A stretch of DNA of 64,000 bases from Psychrobacter sp. MF31 (lineage in GTDB: Bacteria; Pseudomonadota; Gammaproteobacteria; Pseudomonadales; Moraxellaceae). Position 1 is the stretch's first letter. The number at the start of each line of letters is the position of its first letter. A program made the position numbers and the translations under genes. The notes beneath the pieces were generated by a model that ran no database searches, was not told the origin of the DNA, and was given only the letters and a program-made list of their open reading frames with translations. Location of the stretch: the NCBI RefSeq assembly GCF_012847335.1, contig NZ_JABBDX010000002.1, positions 124,001-188,000 on the forward strand, in the 5' to 3' direction. This document shows, piece by piece, positions 54,950-64,000 of this stretch.

Positions 54950-56557
54950 TTAATGCTCGCGGGTGTTGCTAAAGGTAATTTCCGGATAGCGCTCTTGCAT
55001 CAACTGCAAGTTAACACGGGACGGCGCAAGATAGGTTAAATAACCGCCGCCATCGATGGACAATTGGTCGTGAGCTTTTTTCTTAAATTTGGCAAGCGCC
55101 ACTTCATCATCACAATGAATCCAGCGCACCGTCGCAATCGATACCGGCTCAAAAATACATTGAACTTTATACTCTTCTTTTAACCGGTGAGCGACCACCT
55201 CAAACTGGAGCACCCCAACGGCGCCTAGGATTAAATCATTATTAATCTGCGGCATAAACACTTGGGTTGCGCCCTCCTCCGAGAGCTGCTGAAGCCCTTT
55301 TTGCAGCGCTTTGGATTTTAGGGGATCTTTTAACACCACTCGGCGAAACAGTTCTGGCGCAAAGTGCGGGATGCCGATAAAGTTGAGCTCCTCGCCTTCG
55401 GTAAAGCTGTCACCAATCGAAATCGTGCCATGATTATGAAGCCCGATAATGTCGCCGGGATAGGCTTCCTCAAGCGCCTCGCGGTCGCCTGCCAAAAAGG
55501 TGAGCGCGTCAGCAATGCGAACATCTTTTTGAAGCCGGACGTGCTTCATTTTCATGCCTTTTTCATATTTGCCGGAACAAACGCGCAAAAAGGCAATTCG
55601 GTCACGGTGGCGTGGGTCCATGTTGGCTTGGATTTTAAACACAAAGCCACTAAAGCCAGTTTCGGTTGCCATCACTTCGCGCTCAGTGGTGGCGTGAGAT
55701 TTTGGCGGCGGCGCGTAGTTAATCAACGTATCAAGCACCATGTTCACGCCAAAGTTGCCAAGCGCTGTCCCAAACAGCACAGGCGTCATCTCCCCTTTTA
55801 AAAAGGCATCCACGTCAAAGTCTTCAAGCGCCATTTGCACAAGCTCTAAAGACTCCTCAAACGCTGAAAACATGAGCGACCCTAAACGCTCGCGAACGTC
55901 GGGATAATCGTAGCCTTCACGAGTTTCAATGACCGTCATTTCGCTGCCGTGACCTTTTTCATAAAAATAGGTCTTGTTTTCGGTCAAATGATAAACGCCA
56001 ACAAAATCTTGACCCATGCCGATTGGCCAAGTGAGCGGAATACACTTAATTTTAAGAACGGTTTCGATCTCGTCAAGCAGCTCTAAAGGATCACGGATTT
56101 GGCGATCCAGCTTGTTCACAAACGAGATGATCGGCGTGTCGCGCATCCGGCAGACTTCCATGAGCTTAATGGTTCGCTCTTCAACGCCTTTTGCGCCATC
56201 GACCATCATAAGCGCGCTGTCAACGGCGGTTAGCGTCCGGTAGGTATCTTCGCTAAAATCAGCGTGACCGGGGGTATCAAGGAGGTTGACGATATGGTCT
56301 TGATAGGGAAATTGCATCACTGAGGTGGTGATCGAAATGCCGCGCTCTTGCTCCATGCTCATCCAGTCGGAGGTCGCATGACGGTCATTTTTACCGCCTT
56401 TCACCTCGCCTGCCACCAAAATCGCTTGCCCCCAAAGCAGCAGCTTTTCGGTCATGGTGGTCTTACCGGCATCCGGATGCGAGATGATGGCAAAAGTGCG
56501 GCGGCGCGCCACTTCACGGGATAACTTGCTGGCGATAGGTTTAGACTCTGCGCTCAT
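54950..56557 (-). CDS. prfC: Peptide chain release factor 3
   Basis: RF3 is the GTPase that recycles RF1 and RF2 after termination. The 535 residues start with the G1 motif [16 protein letters not shown], followed by G2 [15 protein letters not shown]3 [16 protein letters not shown] and G4 NKLDR. Domain II and the RF3-specific C-terminal domain ([18 protein letters not shown]) follow. The length is typical. It is monocistronic, with a clear terminator. Confidence 0.98.
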   Translation of the reverse strand: MSAESKPIASKLSREVARRRTFAIISHPDAGKTTMTEKLLLWGQAILVAGEVKGGKNDRHATSDWMSMEQERGISITTSVMQFPYQDHIVNLLDTPGHADFSEDTYRTLTAVDSALMMVDGAKGVEERTIKLMEVCRMRDTPIISFVNKLDRQIRDPLELLDEIETVLKIKCIPLTWPIGMGQDFVGVYHLTENKTYFYEKGHGSEMTVIETREGYDYPDVRERLGSLMFSAFEESLELVQMALEDFDVDAFLKGEMTPVLFGTALGNFGVNMVLDTLINYAPPPKSHATTEREVMATETGFSGFVFKIQANMDPRHRDRIAFLRVCSGKYEKGMKMKHVRLQKDVRIADALTFLAGDREALEEAYPGDIIGLHNHGTISIGDSFTEGEELNFIGIPHFAPELFRRVVLKDPLKSKALQKGLQQLSEEGATQVFMPQINNDLILGAVGVLQFEVVAHRLKEEYKVQCIFEPVSIATVRWIHCDDEVALAKFKKKAHDQLSIDGGGYLTYLAPSRVNLQLMQERYPEITFSNTREH

Positions 56558-56702
56558 AATGGGGATTTTCGCTTAACAATAATTCAAACAATAAAAAGGC
56601 AATCGGGTAGTATTTTACTGCGCGTATTGTAGCCGAATTATGAGTTAGATGCTATTTTTGCCATAAAAACATTGGGGTATAAAAAAAGGAAGAAAAAGCA
56701 AT

Positions 56703-56725
56703 AAAGCCAACGAGATGCTGGCTTT
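56703..56725 (-). terminator. Weak terminator-like hairpin after the unknown lipoprotein
   Basis: On the minus strand AAAGCCA/TGGCTTT closes a 9-base loop, followed by a T-rich stretch interrupted by other bases, about 38 bases past the stop. Confidence 0.5.
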
Positions 56726-56763
56726 AGGATTAAAAATTTTGACACTAAACTTGATCGCAAAAT

Positions 56764-57696
56764 TTAATAATATTGTTGAATTTTTTGCTGTAAAAAGTCG
56801 GCGGCAGTGTCGTTAATGAGCGTGCAATCAACGACGCCCACGTTATTATTAGTATTGGCTTGGGTTTTTCCGGCTGACCAATAGTTAAGGTTATCATAGA
56901 CACGGTTTTTATAATCAATACCGTAATAAACGTACTCAGGGTCTCGGCTGTCGGCAGCAAACTTGATTTGCTCTGAGCGATATTCGTTTTTATTGCCAAC
57001 ATCAAAGCGCTGCTGCTGCGGTTTTTTACTGTTACCAAAAAGGTTTTTGGTGTCATTGATCCAATCATTGATTGAGCCTTGAATGGGTCGGCTGTCTTTA
57101 TCAAATAACCAGATATTTTTATCTGTCGTTGTCACTGGAATATAGCAAATTGAGCCATTAGGAAACGCGGCGGTATTTGGAATTTTGACATAATCATTAA
57201 GCGCCGTTCGAACTTTGCGGCATTTATTATTAACGGCATTGTCGGCAAAGTCGCGAGCTTGGCAACCAGCTAAATCATAAGCCTCATAAGTGGTGCTAAA
57301 TTTTAAGCTACCGCTGCCATTGGTACTAGTATTGATATTATCAATCGGCTGCTCAACCGTTCGCCCTGAAACCGTGATATTTTTATTGGCTTGCAACCCT
57401 TCAAAACCTTCTGCCACCACAATGTTGTCCGCGCTGCTTGGAACCACCCCATTGTAATTGCGAACAATATTTGTTCGAGTGACGCGGTACTGACCTTGGC
57501 TAAAATTACGCTCAATTTTGGCAATAGCAATATTGCTCGACGTTTTATCATAACTGTTTACAAACTCAAAAACACTCAATCCACGAGAGCTACTGCCACC
57601 TGAACCAAAAAAATTATCATCATCACTGCCGCAGCCACTTAGTATGAGCGCAGCAAGACCGATCGGCAATAAATAAGTCAGTTTGGCAGTAGGCAT
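56764..57696 (-). CDS. Predicted lipoprotein of unknown function
   Basis: The start at 57696 puts AAGGA 7 bases upstream; an adjacent ATG (57699) is nearly as good. The N-terminus is a lipoprotein signal (lipobox LSGC) followed by a short acidic, Gly/Ser-rich linker. The 310-residue protein has four cysteines in the mature part (AGCQAR, NKCRKV, SICYIPV, VDCTLI), consistent with two disulfides in the periplasm. Repeated aromatic motifs such as YEAYDLAG and YVYYGIDYKNRVYDN are seen. I do not recognise the family. Confidence 0.75.
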   Translation of the reverse strand: MPTAKLTYLLPIGLAALILSGCGSDDDNFFGSGGSSSRGLSVFEFVNSYDKTSSNIAIAKIERNFSQGQYRVTRTNIVRNYNGVVPSSADNIVVAEGFEGLQANKNITVSGRTVEQPIDNINTSTNGSGSLKFSTTYEAYDLAGCQARDFADNAVNNKCRKVRTALNDYVKIPNTAAFPNGSICYIPVTTTDKNIWLFDKDSRPIQGSINDWINDTKNLFGNSKKPQQQRFDVGNKNEYRSEQIKFAADSRDPEYVYYGIDYKNRVYDNLNYWSAGKTQANTNNNVGVVDCTLINDTAADFLQQKIQQYY

Positions 57697-57976
57697 CATC
57701 TGATCCTTATGAAAAAATATGCTCAAAATACAGAGCGTAAAAATATAACTTTAAGTTTAGCGCACTATTATCGCTAAAAATAGCTTGAGATTGTACAAAA
57801 GTTTTTAAAATGAGCTTATTAAGATAAGCGTTTTAAATAACCTTTTTAAATTACAAATTTATCGTAGAGCTTTACGGTTTTCTTGTATAAATGCCAAATT
57901 TAGGTTTGTTAAGCTGAGTTTGGTTTTAAAATTTTCAACCCTTTTAATTTCATTTAAAAAAGGAATAATAACTCAA

Positions 57977-58390
57977 ATGAAAACATTATATTCAACCAAA
58001 GCGACGATCAAAGGCGGTCGTCTTGGTACGGCAAGCTTAAGCGATAGCGATTTGACCATTAAAATGACCACGCCCGGAACCGATAATGAAGGTAACAACC
58101 CAGAGCAGCTTTTAGCCATGGGTTATGGTGCTTGTTTTGATGGCGCGCTTGGTGTGGTTAAAAAAATGGAGCAAGCCAGCTTTGGTTCAACGACTTATAC
58201 GACCGTTGATTTGCTTCAAGGCGAGGCTCATGAATACAAACTTGCCATTAAAATTCACGTCGTTGCCGATCATACCGATTTATCCGCCGATGAGATTCAG
58301 CGTTTGGTCGAAAAAGCGCATGAAGTTTGCCCCTATTCTAAAGCCACCCGCAACAACATTGATATTGAAGTGACGTCAGAAGTCCAATAA
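57977..58390 (+). CDS. ohr: Organic hydroperoxide resistance protein (Ohr/OsmC family)
   Basis: The start is at 57977, with AAGGAA before it. The 137-residue protein has the two redox cysteines of Ohr: Cys53 in GYGACFDGAL and Cys118 in HEVCPYSKATRNNIDI. It also has the short TPG-NNPEQLLAMGY segment of this branch. Ohr enzymes reduce organic hydroperoxides with a lipoylated partner. No OhrR regulator is next to it. A terminator follows. Confidence 0.93.
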   Translation: MKTLYSTKATIKGGRLGTASLSDSDLTIKMTTPGTDNEGNNPEQLLAMGYGACFDGALGVVKKMEQASFGSTTYTTVDLLQGEAHEYKLAIKIHVVADHTDLSADEIQRLVEKAHEVCPYSKATRNNIDIEVTSEVQ

Positions 58391-58408
58391 CTGCTATTAA
58401 GAACGTTT

Positions 58409-58447
58409 AAAAAAAGAGCCTGAACTTGACGTTTAGGTTCTTTTTTT
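58409..58447 (+). terminator. Rho-independent terminator of ohr
   Basis: Stem AAAGAGCCTGAAC/GTTTAGGTTCTTT (two G-T pairs) with a 5-base loop, followed by T residues. Confidence 0.9.
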
Positions 58448-58497
58448 AGCTCACACATCGTAACTTGTCGCCATTCGGCAACCTGACCAATTCGCGC

Positions 58498-58503
58498 TAT
58501 AAT
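58498..58503 (+). promoter_or_regulatory. Probable -10 element of the polA promoter
   Basis: TATAAT at 58498-58503, with TTCGGC about 18 bases upstream as a weak -35, and 34 bases before the ATG. Confidence 0.5.
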
Positions 58504-58536
58504 AACTGACTATATGATTGCTGATATGTGACTTTT

Positions 58537-61482
58537 ATGACCGAAAACGACCACAATTCACACGCGCCGCTGGACCCAAATAGCTTGCCAAACTTTGCGA
58601 CCATGACCAATGTCGCTACCATGGACACGGGCGGCGTGAACAAAGATGCGCCGCCGTTTATTTTGGTGGATGGCTCGTATTATTTGTTTCGCAACTTTCA
58701 TGCCCTGCCCAAGATGACCACCACCAAAGGGCTGAACACCAACGCCATTCGCGGAACGCTTAACGCGCTACTAAAACTTATGCGCCGCTATCACCCAACG
58801 CATATGGCGGTGGCGTTTGATACGCGAGCGCCAACGTTTCGCCATCAGTTATCTAGCGACTATAAAGCTGCGCGACCACCGATGCCGCCAGAGCTTGCCG
58901 AGCAAATCCCTTATTTGCATCATTTAATCAGCGCGCTTGGCATTCCATTGTTGCGAATTGAAGGCGCGGAAGCTGACGACATCATCGGAACGCTTGCCCA
59001 CCGCGCCGTTGCAGAAGGTCATCACGTGGTGATTTCAACCGGTGATAAGGATATGGCGCAATTGGTGAATGACTGCGTGATTTTGGAGGACAGCTTTAGC
59101 AATAAAATCACCGATAGCGACGGCGTGGTGGCTAAATTTGGCATTCGCCCTGAGCAAATGATTGACTTTTTAACGCTCATGGGCGACTCGTCCGACGGGA
59201 TCAAAGGCGTCCCCGGAATTGGTCAAAAAACCGCCAAAGACTTGCTCAATAAATACGGCAATATCCCCAATATTTTAGCCAATGTCGCTGATATCAAAGG
59301 TCGCGCCGGCAAAAATTTGGTTGAATTTGCCGAAGATATCCCGCTGAATGCCAAGCTTGCCACCATTATTACCGATTTAAACATTGGTCAAGATTGGCGC
59401 GATTTAAAAATCAATACCGACCCTTGCGCCCATAGTGATGAGCTGCGAGCGCTTTATACCACCCTTGAATTTAAAAACGAATTGGCGTCGCTTGATCACC
59501 CAAACCATCCGGCAAATGGTGCAAGATCGGTTGCGGACAGCCAAGCGGATGCTGAATCGCAAGCGCAAATCGTCAAATCGTTGCAACAAACGACGATTAG
59601 TAATATTAAAAACAGCAAAACCCACGATAAGTCTTGGCAATTGGTGTTAGATAAAGCTGCTCTTAATGAACTCATTGCCAACCTTGAAACTCAGCCGCAT
59701 TTTGTGATTGATACTGAAACGACAAGCATCAATTGGCAAAAGGCGGAATTGGTCGGTATTGCGATTGCTTTTGAGGCGCACAAGGCGTTTTATATTCCGC
59801 TTACCCATAGCTTAGAAAATGATGACAAAGTTACTCAGCAACTTGATTTAACTGAAACCCTTGCTGCACTTAAGCCCATTTTGGAAAATCCAAATATCGG
59901 TAAAATCGGTCAGCATTTAAAATATGACGCTCATATTTTAAGCCGTTATGGTATTGATTTGATTGGCGATGTTCACAGCCAACCAAACAATTGGGCGATG
60001 GATACCATGCTAGCAAGCTACGTGCTTAACGCCGCCGTCACCCGTCACGGCATGGACGACTTGGCGCGACATTATCTGCAAACGCAAACCATCACCTTTG
60101 AAGATGTCGCTGGCAAAGGCGCAAAACAGGTCAGCTTTGATCAGGTTGCCATTGATATTGCTCGTGATTATGCTTGCGAAGATGCCGACATTACCTATCA
60201 GCTGTTTGAGTTGTTCCGGCAAAAGCTTGATGAGAACAACGCTAAGCTGTTACATAAGCTTGAAATCCCCATCGCGCAGATTTTATGCCAAATGGAAGCC
60301 AACGGCATTTTAATTAAGCGACCGTTTTTAAAAGAGCTGTCCAAGCGCTTTGATGAAGAAATTATCGAGCTTGAAAAACGCGCTTTTATAGTTGCCGACC
60401 AAGAATTTAACTTAGGCTCACCCAAGCAGCTTGGTGAGATTTTATTTGATAAGCTTGGTATTGCTGGCGGTAAAAAGACCAAATCAGGTCAGTATTCAAC
60501 CAGTGAAGCGGTGCTTTCCAAAATTGACCATCCATTGGTTGATATCGTTCTTGAATACCGAAGCCTTGCCAAGCTCAAAAGCACCTATACTGATGCGCTT
60601 GATAATGTTGCCGATGTGGACACCGACCGCGTTCACACCAGCTACCATCAAGCCTTGACCAGTACGGGGCGCTTGTCCTCAACCGAGCCGAATTTACAAA
60701 ATATTCCGATCCGAACTGAAACGGGGCGCTTAATCCGCCAAGCCTTTATCGCCCCTAAAAATCGCGTTATTTTAGCCGCGGACTATTCGCAAATTGAGCT
60801 TCGGCTGATGGCGCATTTTTCAAAAGACGCGACACTTACCCGCGCCTTTAACGAAGGCTTGGATATTCATACGGCAACGGCGGCAGAAGTTTTAGGCAAA
60901 AGCGTTTCGGAAGTTAGCGCCACTGAGCGGCGAAACGCCAAAGCCATTAACTTTGGCTTGCTTTATGGTATGAGCGCGTTTGGGCTTGCCAAACAATTGC
61001 AAATGGGTCGCAGCGAGGCGCAAGAGTATATCGACCGCTACTTTGATCGCTACCCAAACGTCAAGCGCTACATGGTCAGCACCCGCGATAGCGCCGTTAA
61101 TCATGGCTTTGTTGAGACCATTTTAGGTCGCAAACTATTCACCCCTGACATCAATAACAGCAACCGAATGGTTAAGCAAGCTGCCGAACGCGCCGCCATT
61201 AACGCCCCGCTTCAAGGCTCAGCTGCCGATATTATCAAGCTTGCCATGATTGCCGTTGATGCGGTATTACCAAAACAGCACGCCAAAATGCTGCTTCAAG
61301 TCCATGATGAACTGGTCTTTGAGGTTGATGCCGACCGCGCGGACGAGATTGGCAGCTTGATTAAAAATGCGATGGAAAATGTGCTGTCGGTGACTGCCAA
61401 AAACATGGGCTGGGATATCGATTTTGCCGTTCCTCTTTTGGTTGAAACCGACACCGGAAGCAATTGGGATGAGGCGCATTGA
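58537..61482 (+). CDS. polA: DNA polymerase I
   Basis: Pol I fills gaps, removes RNA primers and takes part in repair. From the ATG at 58537 it has 981 residues: an N-terminal tail of about 40, a 5'-3' exonuclease (about 40-330, ILVDGSYYLFR and GVPGIGQKTA), a proofreading exonuclease and the polymerase. In the proofreader Asp392 and Glu394 lie in DTETT, followed by QHLKYDAH and DYACEDAD, so all four acids are intact. In the polymerase Asp749 lies in DYSQIELR and Asp924 in VHDELVFE. A GTG at 58528 could be an alternative start. The N-terminal tail before the exonuclease is longer than in E. coli. Confidence 0.98.
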   Translation: MTENDHNSHAPLDPNSLPNFATMTNVATMDTGGVNKDAPPFILVDGSYYLFRNFHALPKMTTTKGLNTNAIRGTLNALLKLMRRYHPTHMAVAFDTRAPTFRHQLSSDYKAARPPMPPELAEQIPYLHHLISALGIPLLRIEGAEADDIIGTLAHRAVAEGHHVVISTGDKDMAQLVNDCVILEDSFSNKITDSDGVVAKFGIRPEQMIDFLTLMGDSSDGIKGVPGIGQKTAKDLLNKYGNIPNILANVADIKGRAGKNLVEFAEDIPLNAKLATIITDLNIGQDWRDLKINTDPCAHSDELRALYTTLEFKNELASLDHPNHPANGARSVADSQADAESQAQIVKSLQQTTISNIKNSKTHDKSWQLVLDKAALNELIANLETQPHFVIDTETTSINWQKAELVGIAIAFEAHKAFYIPLTHSLENDDKVTQQLDLTETLAALKPILENPNIGKIGQHLKYDAHILSRYGIDLIGDVHSQPNNWAMDTMLASYVLNAAVTRHGMDDLARHYLQTQTITFEDVAGKGAKQVSFDQVAIDIARDYACEDADITYQLFELFRQKLDENNAKLLHKLEIPIAQILCQMEANGILIKRPFLKELSKRFDEEIIELEKRAFIVADQEFNLGSPKQLGEILFDKLGIAGGKKTKSGQYSTSEAVLSKIDHPLVDIVLEYRSLAKLKSTYTDALDNVADVDTDRVHTSYHQALTSTGRLSSTEPNLQNIPIRTETGRLIRQAFIAPKNRVILAADYSQIELRLMAHFSKDATLTRAFNEGLDIHTATAAEVLGKSVSEVSATERRNAKAINFGLLYGMSAFGLAKQLQMGRSEAQEYIDRYFDRYPNVKRYMVSTRDSAVNHGFVETILGRKLFTPDINNSNRMVKQAAERAAINAPLQGSAADIIKLAMIAVDAVLPKQHAKMLLQVHDELVFEVDADRADEIGSLIKNAMENVLSVTAKNMGWDIDFAVPLLVETDTGSNWDEAH

Positions 61483-61578
61483 TCGACAATGGGTATTTAG
61501 CTTGCTGTTTAAAAAGTAGTTGCAGTAACGGTAAAAGCGGTTTGAAGGCTTATTAAATTCATAATAAAGGATGACAAT

Positions 61579-62367
61579 ATGAACGTATTAATCACAGGAG
61601 CATCGCGCGGGATTGGACTTGCCACAGCAAAACGCTTGATCGCCAAAGGCATGAGCGTGGGCTTATTTGATATTGATGATAATGAGCTTGATCGCGCGAT
61701 CAATGATAAAGCCTTTAAAAAAGCGCTTGAGGACAATCAAGTCATTAAAGGTCATTTGGATGTGACCGTTGAGAGTGATTGGGATGACGCCATTGCGCAG
61801 ATGCAAAAAAGCTTTGGCAGCATTGATGTGCTGATCAATAACGCGGGCGTGATTGTCAGCGGAACTTTACCGGAAACTGACCTTAAAAAGCAGCTTGCCC
61901 TTATTGATATCAACTGTAAAGGCGTTCTGATTGGCTGCTATAAGCTTGCGCCGCATTTGGCAAAAAGTGATAACGGTAAAATCATTAACTTATCCTCAGC
62001 TTCTGCCATTTATGGTCAATCAGAAATCGCCCCGTATTCAGCAAGTAAGTTTTTTGTCCGCGGCTTAACTGAAGGCTTAAACATCGAATTTGCCGATTTG
62101 GGCGTTAAAGTGATTGATGTGATGCCGCTTTGGGTCAAGTCCGATTTGACCAAAGATATCAAGGTTACCAGTATCGACCGATTAGGAATTAATTTAACGG
62201 TTGATGACGTTGCCAAAACGCTTTATAGCTTGGTGAGCAAACCCAATAACAAAATCCACGCGACCCACTATCCGGTTGGCATGCCTGCTAAAGTCTTGCA
62301 AAAGCTATCGCAAGTCTCCCCTGACCCCATCATGCGCTGGATCAATACCAAAGTTGGCGCTAAATAA
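61579..62367 (+). CDS. Short-chain dehydrogenase/reductase
   Basis: The 262-residue enzyme has the classical SDR Rossmann motif LITGASRGIGLA at the N-terminus, LINNAGVIVSG, an active-site Ser region NLSSASAIYG, and the catalytic YSASK with downstream PLWVKSDLT. It therefore should use NAD(P)H. The substrate is unknown. AAAGGATG stands before the ATG. A terminator follows, and no partner gene is evident. Confidence 0.92.
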   Translation: MNVLITGASRGIGLATAKRLIAKGMSVGLFDIDDNELDRAINDKAFKKALEDNQVIKGHLDVTVESDWDDAIAQMQKSFGSIDVLINNAGVIVSGTLPETDLKKQLALIDINCKGVLIGCYKLAPHLAKSDNGKIINLSSASAIYGQSEIAPYSASKFFVRGLTEGLNIEFADLGVKVIDVMPLWVKSDLTKDIKVTSIDRLGINLTVDDVAKTLYSLVSKPNNKIHATHYPVGMPAKVLQKLSQVSPDPIMRWINTKVGAK

Positions 62368-62389
62368 AACTGCCTTAAGCAATGATCAA

Positions 62390-62427
62390 CAAAAAAAACG
62401 GTAATCTTATGAGTTGCCGTTTTTTAT
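62390..62427 (+). terminator. Rho-independent terminator of the SDR gene
   Basis: Stem AACGGTAA/TTGCCGTT (one G-T pair), 9-base loop, flanked by A and T runs; 22 bases past the stop. Confidence 0.9.
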
Positions 62428-62549
62428 TACACATTTTGAACATGCTGTCACAGCTTACTACTATTGAGCAAAAGCGATTTGCGGCAAACTAACCTCCAAA
62501 GCATAAGATTCAAAGCAAATAACAACCAATAAAAAATAATAAGGATACT

Positions 62550-62885
62550 ATGATGGAAAGCTCAGCTGACAACTCAAAACTGCCCCTTCCCGATGAGATG
62601 GATTATTTAGAAGGCGAAGATGATCAAATGGTCGATTTAAATGACCCGATGCTTCAAACCATCGACGATGAGCCGCTCATTAGCGATGACCAAGAATTTA
62701 GCAACTCACGCGTTGGCAGCTCAGAAACCATTCAAGGGGAAACGCCCATTTATCGGCAAAATATTGACGAATCAAGAATTGATGAGCTATTGGTAGAAGA
62801 AAATCTTGATGACGCCGATTATCCTGATATCGTTGATATTGCTGATAGAGATGCTGCAAAAAACAGTTTTAATGATGATTTATAG
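62550..62885 (+). CDS. Small highly acidic protein of unknown function
   Basis: The 111-residue protein is unusually rich in Asp and Glu and almost lacks Lys (two). It has no signal peptide or membrane segment. Only short stretches such as MDYLEGEDDQMVDLND and RIDELLVEENLDD stand out. AAGGATACT precedes a double ATG (62550 or 62553). It could be disordered. No family is recognised. A terminator follows. Confidence 0.75.
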   Translation: MMESSADNSKLPLPDEMDYLEGEDDQMVDLNDPMLQTIDDEPLISDDQEFSNSRVGSSETIQGETPIYRQNIDESRIDELLVEENLDDADYPDIVDIADRDAAKNSFNDDL

Positions 62886-62903
62886 TTTTTTTATTAAAGT
62901 TCT

Positions 62904-62939
62904 AAGAGCACACTATTTAGTTAGTTGTGCTTTTTTTTT
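62904..62939 (+). terminator. Rho-independent terminator of the acidic protein gene
   Basis: Stem AGCACA/TGTGCT with a 13-base loop and nine T residues, about 20 bases past the stop. It overlaps the last codons of the converging membrane protein gene. Confidence 0.82.
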
Positions 62940-63877
62940 GCAAATAAAATATCAGCCGTTTTATAAATGACAATATCATTGCCGTCGTGACAAGGCTTAC
63001 TGCCGCAAAGCTGAATGAAAATATAATTGTCGTTTAGATATTTGATTTGAAAGCGCTCGCTGCCATAATCTTCATGAACGACGCTTTGAATTTGTTCGAC
63101 ATTTTTAAGATTGTAAGGGATCAACAAGCGATCATTTAAATAAGTGATGAGTCCAAAAATAAATATCAGCCCTGAGAGTGCCAAAAATATCAAATAGGCG
63201 TCTAAAAATAAGTGACCGCTTTGAGATTGACCGCGAGTCTTTAAACGTTGTGAGGAATCGATTAAATAGCCCGATTTGATGATGAATATCAGCGCTTTAT
63301 TGACCAAAACGATAAATCCGGCGATTAAGGTCAAAATAATCAACACAGGGCTTTGATTAGATAAATAGTCAATACTTAACACAATCAGCGCAATAATGGC
63401 GATCAGTAGCAAAGTAAATTTGATCAAGGCGCGAAAAAAATAACGCTTTAAACTTTGGTCATAATCGTTTGCAAACGCCTTGGCGCGCTTTTTGATCGTT
63501 GCCAAATCCGAACCGGTAAAACGCAAGTAAATTTTATAAAATACAAACCCAAGCAGGGCAATAAAAATCAGCAGCGCGCCATCGACCGGAACTTGGCTGA
63601 CCGAAAAAAACCGAATATAAGATAAATTTAGCCGAGCCAGCGCAATAATTTGCCAACTGGCACCAAAAAAAGTCGGAATGAGCACAATAAGTGAGACATT
63701 ATCGCGCAAAAAATCAAGCCAAAAGCGGATGGAATTGTGCCGATGGATGCGGTGCTGATGCAGCTTTTTAAGGGCGGAGGGCGTATCCGTATCAGGAAGG
63801 ATCAAACCGCTTGGCTGCTTATTCCAGCCTTGCTCAAGCGGTTTGCAATCGTTATCAGGATTGCCCTCGTTATTCAT
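62921..63877 (-). CDS. Membrane protein of unknown function
   Basis: The 318-residue protein (start at the ATG at 63877; a GTG one codon upstream is possible) has a soluble N-terminal 45 residues and about five hydrophobic segments (near 60, 98, 155, 180 and 240). A cytoplasmic basic loop (DLATIKKRAKAFANDYDQ) lies in the middle. The C-terminal 75 residues are soluble, with Cys in IQLCGSKPCHDG. I do not recognise the family. The gene is convergent with the acidic protein gene. Confidence 0.7.
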   Translation of the reverse strand: MNNEGNPDNDCKPLEQGWNKQPSGLILPDTDTPSALKKLHQHRIHRHNSIRFWLDFLRDNVSLIVLIPTFFGASWQIIALARLNLSYIRFFSVSQVPVDGALLIFIALLGFVFYKIYLRFTGSDLATIKKRAKAFANDYDQSLKRYFFRALIKFTLLLIAIIALIVLSIDYLSNQSPVLIILTLIAGFIVLVNKALIFIIKSGYLIDSSQRLKTRGQSQSGHLFLDAYLIFLALSGLIFIFGLITYLNDRLLIPYNLKNVEQIQSVVHEDYGSERFQIKYLNDNYIFIQLCGSKPCHDGNDIVIYKTADILFAKKKHN

Positions 63878-63904
63878 CACTGATCGCCGATGCTAACAGC
63901 GGGA

Positions 63905-64000
63905 TTAATGCGCATTTAACGGCTGATCCGTCCAAACGTCGCGGTAGCTGGTAAAATAGATCAGCAGTAAAATAGGCAAAATGACAAAGATTCCAAGCCC
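63905..64000 (-). CDS. C-terminus of a membrane protein, cut by the window edge
   Basis: An uninterrupted minus-strand frame enters from beyond 64000 and ends at a stop at 63905-63907. The 31 residues include one hydrophobic segment (FVILPILLLIYFTSY) and a short polar tail (WTDQPLNAH). It lies 28 bases upstream of the adjacent membrane protein gene on the same strand. The product cannot be named. Confidence 0.55.
   Translation of the reverse strand, partial: GLGIFVILPILLLIYFTSYRDVWTDQPLNAH

Overview
The window looks like chromosomal DNA of a gammaproteobacterium of the family Moraxellaceae, most likely Psychrobacter or a close relative. This is inferred from moderate GC content, from protein sequences that read like that family (MnmC, QueF, EF-Tu, a membrane protein resembling the Acinetobacter/Psychrobacter ABZJ_00895 type), and from gene order: map-glnD-dapC, ftsK divergent from trxB-aat, and the tRNA Thr-Tyr-Gly-Thr-tuf operon. 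No database search was possible, so names rest on recognised motifs and family resemblance.

Layout. 1-8000: 3' end of yciB, a YciI-family gene overlapping mnmC, a lipoprotein, two minus-strand genes (an unassigned cytosolic protein and a DUF4230 membrane protein) and proS. 8000-14300: queF, an ABC-2 exporter pair (YadG/YadH type), a c-type cytochrome, tRNA-Arg(CCG), a lipoprotein, a small anchored protein and a sirtuin. 14300-21000: a LemA/TPM three-gene operon, an AGCS sodium:amino-acid symporter and two tandem fasciclin-domain lipoproteins. 21350-25150: metH. 25300-27050: an AT-rich accessory insertion with one DUF262/DUF1524 (GmrSD-type) gene. 27045-30060: a DUF2256 zinc-ribbon gene, a TolB-like lipoprotein, a META-domain lipoprotein and map. 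30220-41300: glnD, dapC, a CBS/DUF294 nucleotidyltransferase with a DEDDh exonuclease, a small membrane protein, rlmH, a DODA-type dioxygenase and an amidase. 41350-48200: ftsK, then trxB, aat, a MerR regulator and a RimI-type acetyltransferase. 48200-52300: tuf with four upstream tRNA genes, trpE, and a scar made of an insertion-sequence remnant between two coding fragments. 52300-64000: an FHA-domain protein, a DUF3298 protein, prfC, a lipoprotein, an Ohr/OsmC protein, polA, a short-chain dehydrogenase, an acidic small protein, a membrane protein, and the tail of another membrane protein at the right edge.

Most of the window is housekeeping: translation (proS, tuf, prfC, tRNAs, map, aat, rlmH, mnmC, queF), replication and division (polA, ftsK, yciB), amino acids and nitrogen (metH, trpE, dapC, glnD) and redox/stress (trxB, ohr, cytochrome c). 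The accessory signals are the DUF262/DUF1524 gene between metH and the DUF2256 gene, and the IS-end repeats near trpE and glnD. No CRISPR array, prophage, complete IS or rRNA operon is visible. The best candidates for undescribed biology are the stand-alone GmrSD-type gene, the unassigned protein at 3482-4885 with receiver-like and winged-helix-like parts, and several conspicuous non-coding repeats and palindromes.
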